DNA of 29,029 nt from an uncultured Clostridia bacterium (GTDB lineage: Bacteria > Bacillota > Clostridia > TANB77 > CAG-508): assembly GCA_947629995.1 (NCBI GenBank), contig CANRFX010000007.1:1-29029 (forward strand), read 5' to 3'. Every line of letters begins with the position of its first letter. The stretch's first letter is position 1. The notes below the pieces were generated by a model. It had not been told where the DNA came from, did no database searches, and saw only the letters and a program-made list of their open reading frames with translations. A program made the translations under genes and the position numbers. This document shows, one piece after another, positions 24,012-29,029 of the stretch.

Positions 24012-27000
24012 ATGGGAAAAATCAATTTAACATGTAGAAAAACAAGACTGAACTTAATTGTTAAGTTGTTTTTTTGTCTTGCTTTTTCTTTAATTTTCAC
24101 AGGAATTATAGCAAATAAAACTATGGCAGCAACAGGTAAAAAACTTTATTTATCTGACATAACTCAAGATATAGAAAGAACTAAAATTGCTAGTGGGCAT
24201 ATATTAAAGAAAGACGGAAATGATAGTGATAAGATAATAAATTTAAAAATAAGTGATACTGAAACTAAATCATTTGTTAAAGGTATAACAGCCTGGGCTT
24301 CATCTGAAGTTGTATATGATCTACAAAATTACAGCGAATATGACTATTTTACTGCATATGTTGGTATAGATAGTAGTGAACAAAGTAATTATTATAACAC
24401 TGGTGCGAAATTTAGAGTATATACTTCAAATGATGGGGAAAACTGGACAGAAAAACCAACAACCAACACTGTTTTCTATGGCTGGTCAAAAGCTGAACGA
24501 ATTAAAGTGGATTTAGAAAATGCGAGATACTTAAAATTGGTTACTGATAAAAATTCTGATAGCTGGTGGGCTGAGTGGTATGATGAAACAGTATTTGCTG
24601 ATGCAAAATTATTGACTAATGATTATGAAGATACAGATGTTGCTGAGCCAGTAGAATTTATAAAAACAGTACAACAATATGATGAAGAACTAAAAAATTA
24701 TGTTAATAATGGCCAAACAAATACTGAAAGCTATGAACTTGCATTATTACAAAGAGAATTTGTAAACAATTTTGGATATGAAGTTTTATTAGACTTTGTA
24801 CATTGTAGTGATGAATATAAAGATACAGTTAAATGGTTAATGACTAATTTAACTAATATGCAATTATATGTTTATGGTGGAGAGCCTGATGGAAATTATA
24901 TTGCTTCAATGAAAGCCTTAAATGCTATATATCAAGCCCATAAAGAAGATTTAAATATTCAAGAAAAAACTAGAGTTGGAAATATTACTTATGGTGAATT
25001 ATATAGAAAAATGATGATAACTGTTTCTTTAACACACTCTGCACAAGTTGCTTTGTGGATGCAAACAGATACACCAGAAAACCAATCAACAGCACTTACA
25101 CGTTATGAAATTTTCAAACAATTACATAAAAATGATGATTTTGTAGCTTTAAGAAATTCAGAAACAAATGCTATAGAAGTTGACTATACACCATTATTTG
25201 AGAGTTTAGAAGTTGAAGAAATGCGTTTCGTTTTAAATAATATTATTGATGATGAATCAATATATTGGCTAAACGATTATGTTCATAATAGAATTAATGA
25301 ACATCCTAAAGAAGTTGGAAAATATTTAACACCACACCCATATATGAAATATATCGACCCAGATTATGCAAAAGCTGAATTTCATGATATAAATAAAAAA
25401 GCTGAATATGACAAAAAATATGAAGGGGTATTTACAAAATATAATGTAACATGGAGACCAGGTCTTTATAAATTATGGATGAATATTGAAGGTGGAGCCG
25501 TTTGTGGAGGTATTTCAAAAATTGGTTCTAACATAAGAGGTGTTAACGGAATTCCATCATCAGTTATTTCACAACCAGGACACGCTGCACTTATCTATTA
25601 TAGTCAAGATAATAATGGAAATGGTTATTGGAATATAGATAATGATGTTAGTGGATGGGCTCAATCTGGAAAAACTGAAAGATTATCATTAAGATCTCCT
25701 TTAGGTTGGGGTGATGATGATTATGCAGAAGGTTGGCTTGCTTCATATGTTCCACTTGCACAAGATGCTATAAATAATTTTGATGATTATACAAAATCAA
25801 TGAAATATGTGTATTTAGCAAATTCTTATTTAGATAATCCTGAAGAGCAGATGAATTTATATAGAAAAGCTTTAGATGTTATGCCAATAAATATAGATGC
25901 ATGGTATGGAATTATTAAACTTTATGAAGCAGATCCAAATAAAACAGATGAACAATATTTAAAATTAGCTGAAGAAATAGGAAATGCTTTAAAATGTTAT
26001 CCATTACCAATGTATAACTTAACAAATAGAATTAAAAAAGATTTTAATAGTAATGATAAAGAAAATTATACAAAATATATGTTTAGATTTACTTTATTCC
26101 AAACTGGCATATTAAATAATGCTAGTACATGGGATAATTCAGTAAAAGATAGACCTGAAAAGGGAACAACTACAGAAAGCATCAATAACTATTATACAAA
26201 TTGGGTATATCAACCAAGTATAACACAAGCTGTTGCTAAATTCTTATTAGGTCAAACAGATACTGAACTTGCTAAATTCTCATTTGATAAAGTTGAAACC
26301 GTTATTAAAGCTGAAAAAGAAGGAGAAGAAGATCAAGTTTTAGTTACTGAAGCTGGAGTTTTAAAATTATCAGATCGTTTCAAAGATTCTGGAGTTCGTT
26401 GGGATTATACTTTAGACGGAAAATCTTATGATGTAAATAAATATAGAGAAGTAAACAATGCAAACGAAATTAGATTAACTGACGAAGAAATAGCTAAAAT
26501 TACAGCTGATAATGATATATATGTTCATATAGTTGGAACAAATTATGCAGATGATACTTTATATAAAATAGATATTTTACCACAAACAGTTTCAAGTGAT
26601 GTTTATGCTAATGATTTAGAAAATCGTATGATGGGAATTGATGCTAATCTTACTGAATGGCGTTATGCAGCAAATAGTCAGATTTCTACAGTATCATTAA
26701 ACGAAATATCTGAAACTGAAACAATAGGAACAAATGCTAGTCCTAAAACTTCAGATGAGAGCGAATGGACTTCATTTGCAACAGAATCTCCAGTATTAAA
26801 AGGAGATGTTACAATTGAAGTAAGGCAAAGAGCTACTGGAACAAAACTTGCAAGTGATGTTGTTACATATACATTTACTTCAGAAAATGAAAAAAATATA
26901 GAAAGAAGATATGTTCCTGTTTCACATTTGTCAATTGATAAAGTTTCTACTGAAGCTACAGGTCAAGGTAGATATGCTAAAAATGCAATTGATGGTAATT

Positions 27001-28820
27001 ATAATACAAGTTATCACTCAGACTGGAGTGGTAAAGATACAGAAAGATATATGGTTATCAAAATTGATAGACCAATTTACTTAGCAGGTATTGAATATGT
27101 TCCAGGTGGCGGAGGAAATGGTAGATTATTAGATGTATCAATCTCTGTAAGTCCAACAGGTGAAGAAGGAACTTGGACAGATGTATACACAGCGAAAAAC
27201 TTAGAATATGTTAATACAGATAAAGCTAATGATTATGATTTTGGTTTAAAAAATATTAAGAAATTTGATGTAAATAAAACAGAAGATGAACTTAAAGAAA
27301 TTGGAAAAATTCAATATGTTAAAATATGGGCTGAAAGAGCTACAAATGGAAATTGGTTTACAGCTAGAATGTTTAATATATTCGAAAATGTTAAATTAAA
27401 CCCACATCCAACAGCTGGCATTGAATTTAATACAATAGAACCTACTTCAGGTAATGTTGTAGCAACAATTACAAACTTTAGTGCAGAAAATATTGAAATG
27501 ATTAATTTTGAAGATATTACTGATGAAGAAATTATTAGCGAAGATATTAAAAACATTGAAGAATTAAGAGATACATCTAAGTATGTTACACTTAATGAAG
27601 ATAAAACAGTAGCTACATTTACAAACAATGATAAATATACATTTCTATTTAAAAATAAAGATACAGGTCATATAGGAACAGCTACAGCTGATGTTACATG
27701 GATAGACAGAGAAGCTCCAAAAGCTGAAATTAAATATAGTACGACAGAATTGACTACAGGTGAAGTTGTTGCTTCTCTAGTTGCTAATGAGGAAATTATT
27801 GTTACAAATAACCCTCACAATGATTATAATGATAATGGTAAAGAATATACATTTACTCAAAATGGAGATTTTACATTTGAATATAAAGATTTAGCTGGAA
27901 ATGTTGGAGAGCCAATTAAAGCTACAGTTAATTGGATAAACTCATCATCAAATGATACTATGCAAGATGGACCTGTACTTGACCCAAATCAAGCAGGTCA
28001 AGAACAACCAGGAACAGGCGACAACGATAATCCAAGTGGAGGAGAAGAGCCAACTCCAGGAGAAGAACAAGATCCAGGTACAGGTAATACACCAACACCA
28101 GGCGAAAGTGAAGAATCAGGAACAGGCGATAACAATGATCCAAGTGGAGGAGAAGATGATAACCAAGGAACTGGTGATAGCAATAATCCAGGAAGTGAAG
28201 AAGAACAAAATCCAGGTGGAGAGCAAGATCCAGGTACAGGAGATACACCAATACCAGGCGGAGAACAACAAAACCCAGGTGGAGAGCAAGATCCAAGTAC
28301 AGGCGAAAGTGAAGAACCAGGAACAGGCGATAACAATAATCCAAGTGGAGGAGAAGATAATAACCAAGGAACTGGTGATAGCAATAATCCAGGAAGCGGA
28401 GAACAACAAAATACAGGTACAGGTAATACACCAACACCAGGTGAAGAACAACAAGCCCCAGGTGGAGAGCAAGATCCAAGTACAGGTGATACACAAACAC
28501 CAGGCGAAAGTGAAGAACCAGGAACAGGCGATAACAATAATCCAAGTGGTGGTGAAGTGCAACAACCAAGTGATGAAAATACAGCAAAAGCTCAAGAAGA
28601 TGATAAAAATTCTAACGAAAATATAACTTCAAAGCAAGATGAAAATATAACAAATAATTCAAAAACACAAAAAGGAATAGATAATTCTATTAGTAAAGAA
28701 TATTTGCCACAAACAGGTATTAAAACTGCTTTTATTGTTATTATTGCAATTGCAGCAGTAGCAATTATTTCTATAGTGTTTTATATAAAATATATAAACG
28801 TTGGGAAAAGACGTAAATAA
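24012..28820 (+). CDS. Large LPQTG-anchored surface protein: NPCBM-like domain, Cys-His-Asp transglutaminase-like core, F5/8-type domain, Ig-like repeats
   Basis: This is a 1602-residue protein. A signal peptide ends near residue 38 (NKTMA|ATGKK). Residues about 45-205 resemble an NPCBM/discoidin carbohydrate-binding module (ITAWASSEVVYDL...FRVYTSNDG). The central part has Cys498 (GGAVCGGISK), His524 (SQPGHAALIYY) and Asp543/Asn544 (WNIDND), a plausible transglutaminase-like Cys-His-Asp triad, then helical TPR-like sequence (about 595-665). Around 968-1130 lies an F5/8 type C-like domain (AKNAIDGNYNTSYHSDWSG). Two Ig-like domains follow, with a shared VTWIDREAP/VNWIN strand end. A Pro-Gly-Thr-Asp-rich linker leads to the LPQTG sorting signal (1565-1569), a membrane helix and a basic tail. 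ATG 24012 is chosen over 24006 because GGAGG is then 7 bases upstream. The substrate is probably host or plant glycan or protein; this is inference. Confidence 0.85.
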   Translation: MGKINLTCRKTRLNLIVKLFFCLAFSLIFTGIIANKTMAATGKKLYLSDITQDIERTKIASGHILKKDGNDSDKIINLKISDTETKSFVKGITAWASSEVVYDLQNYSEYDYFTAYVGIDSSEQSNYYNTGAKFRVYTSNDGENWTEKPTTNTVFYGWSKAERIKVDLENARYLKLVTDKNSDSWWAEWYDETVFADAKLLTNDYEDTDVAEPVEFIKTVQQYDEELKNYVNNGQTNTESYELALLQREFVNNFGYEVLLDFVHCSDEYKDTVKWLMTNLTNMQLYVYGGEPDGNYIASMKALNAIYQAHKEDLNIQEKTRVGNITYGELYRKMMITVSLTHSAQVALWMQTDTPENQSTALTRYEIFKQLHKNDDFVALRNSETNAIEVDYTPLFESLEVEEMRFVLNNIIDDESIYWLNDYVHNRINEHPKEVGKYLTPHPYMKYIDPDYAKAEFHDINKKAEYDKKYEGVFTKYNVTWRPGLYKLWMNIEGGAVCGGISKIGSNIRGVNGIPSSVISQPGHAALIYYSQDNNGNGYWNIDNDVSGWAQSGKTERLSLRSPLGWGDDDYAEGWLASYVPLAQDAINNFDDYTKSMKYVYLANSYLDNPEEQMNLYRKALDVMPINIDAWYGIIKLYEADPNKTDEQYLKLAEEIGNALKCYPLPMYNLTNRIKKDFNSNDKENYTKYMFRFTLFQTGILNNASTWDNSVKDRPEKGTTTESINNYYTNWVYQPSITQAVAKFLLGQTDTELAKFSFDKVETVIKAEKEGEEDQVLVTEAGVLKLSDRFKDSGVRWDYTLDGKSYDVNKYREVNNANEIRLTDEEIAKITADNDIYVHIVGTNYADDTLYKIDILPQTVSSDVYANDLENRMMGIDANLTEWRYAANSQISTVSLNEISETETIGTNASPKTSDESEWTSFATESPVLKGDVTIEVRQRATGTKLASDVVTYTFTSENEKNIERRYVPVSHLSIDKVSTEATGQGRYAKNAIDGNYNTSYHSDWSGKDTERYMVIKIDRPIYLAGIEYVPGGGGNGRLLDVSISVSPTGEEGTWTDVYTAKNLEYVNTDKANDYDFGLKNIKKFDVNKTEDELKEIGKIQYVKIWAERATNGNWFTARMFNIFENVKLNPHPTAGIEFNTIEPTSGNVVATITNFSAENIEMINFEDITDEEIISEDIKNIEELRDTSKYVTLNEDKTVATFTNNDKYTFLFKNKDTGHIGTATADVTWIDREAPKAEIKYSTTELTTGEVVASLVANEEIIVTNNPHNDYNDNGKEYTFTQNGDFTFEYKDLAGNVGEPIKATVNWINSSSNDTMQDGPVLDPNQAGQEQPGTGDNDNPSGGEEPTPGEEQDPGTGNTPTPGESEESGTGDNNDPSGGEDDNQGTGDSNNPGSEEEQNPGGEQDPGTGDTPIPGGEQQNPGGEQDPSTGESEEPGTGDNNNPSGGEDNNQGTGDSNNPGSGEQQNTGTGNTPTPGEEQQAPGGEQDPSTGDTQTPGESEEPGTGDNNNPSGGEVQQPSDENTAKAQEDDKNSNENITSKQDENITNNSKTQKGIDNSISKEYLPQTGIKTAFIVIIAIAAVAIISIVFYIKYINVGKRRK
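27985..28560 (+). repeat. Coding tandem repeats of the surface protein wall-spanning linker
   Basis: Irregular repeats encode PGTGDNNNPSGGE, NPGGEQDP and TGDTPTPGE units. The unit encoding EPGTGDNNNPSGGE (or close variants) recurs near 28008, 28120, 28320 and 28510. The near-identity of copies implies slippage or recombination, so copy number probably varies among strains and may be misassembled from short reads. Mirror ORFs on the minus strand here are repeat shadows. Confidence 0.85.
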
Positions 28821-28861
28821 AAAATAGCTAGAATAAATGAAGTGAACCCCAAATAGTTCAC

Positions 28862-28893
28862 AAAAAAAGCACCTACTTCTAGGTGTTTTTTTT
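28862..28893 (+). terminator. Intrinsic terminator of the surface protein gene
   Basis: AAAAAAGCACCTA, a CTTC loop and TAGGTGTTTTTTTT form a strong stem with a long T-run, about 40 bases after the stop. Confidence 0.92.
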
Positions 28894-28942
28894 TCGATAT
28901 AAATAAAAATTACACAGCAATTTAAAAAGAAAAGCTGATTCT

Positions 28943-28956
28943 GGTAAGCGCTTATT
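28943..28956. promoter_or_regulatory. cre-like palindrome in the terminal intergenic region
   Basis: GGTAAGCGCTTATT contains the perfect palindrome TAAGCGCTTA (28945-28954) and matches 12 of 14 positions of the Gram-positive CcpA site TGWAARCGYTWNCW. It could regulate a gene beyond the window. The rest of 28894-29029 shows no gene. Confidence 0.4.
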
Positions 28957-29029
28957 ATCAATAAAAAGATAGTAGTTTTTGTGTTACAATTATGTTACAA
29001 AAATATTAAAATTTGAAGTCTGTATTGAA

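Noticed and set aside
27958..28626. Long overlapping ORFs on both strands in the surface protein linker
   Set aside because: They are shadows of the Pro/Gly/Thr repeat coding DNA; they have no start signals and a low-complexity composition.

Overview
This is a low-GC bacterial window of the Clostridia type. A gut-associated, uncultured Clostridia lineage is a guess from gene order and style; nothing here gives a species. The supporting points are very AT-rich DNA, AGGAGG-type ribosome binding sites, the order minD-minE-rodA, the order mraZ-rsmH-ftsL-PBP, a GerS/YdcC-like lipoprotein beside an EndoA/MazF toxin, and a sortase with an LPQTG surface protein. I see no tRNA or rRNA gene, no CRISPR array and no transposase.

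The most important feature is a recurrent +1 reading-frame change. Six otherwise intact genes (rodA, aspS, folC, mraZ and two class B penicillin-binding proteins) are broken at ten places. Every break is the same: an in-frame CGG followed by A, after which the correct protein continues one base later, reading GGA (Gly). Removing the C at each site restores full-length, motif-perfect proteins. By eye, in-frame CGG occurs nowhere else in the coding DNA, and out-of-frame CGG/CGGA is read normally. The simplest biological reading is that CGGA is decoded as a four-base glycine codon, or that an in-frame CGG forces a +1 shift onto GGA. Known relatives of this behaviour are the mitochondrial +1 shifts of Perkinsus cox1 (at AGG) and of glass sponges. 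A systematic sequencing artefact is the main alternative, and the strict frame dependence argues against it.

Layout. 1-2501: minD (5' end cut by the window edge), minE with a long charged tail, and rodA, which together serve division-site placement and elongation. 2552-4571: dusB, a GerS/YdcC-like lipoprotein and a solitary mazF/ndoA. 4616-5560 (minus): an HD-GYP protein. 5708-7457: aspS. 7587-9047: a membrane-anchored spermidine-synthase-like protein flanked by GGGACGG repeats. 9176-9913: an OmpR-type response regulator with no kinase beside it. 10182-10805: an Rpn/PD-(D/E)XK family protein lacking a key acidic residue. 10879-13137 (minus): a PASTA-bearing PBP. 13267-16367: ksgA, a sortase and folC. 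16520-18880: a large protein with nine zinc-ribbon modules and an inserted Vsr/DUF559-like nuclease domain. 18936-19313 (minus): an XRE regulator. 19499-23827: the start of the dcw cluster (mraZ with its four-box operator, rsmH, ftsL-like, SpoVD/FtsI-like PBP). 24012-28820: a 1602-residue sortase-anchored surface protein.

The genes centre on cell-envelope growth and division: RodA, two PBPs, the Min system, MraZ/RsmH/FtsL, and a sortase with its substrate. Most of the recoded genes belong to this group. The two largest accessory genes (the zinc-ribbon nuclease and the surface protein) have no recoding site despite many GGA codons.
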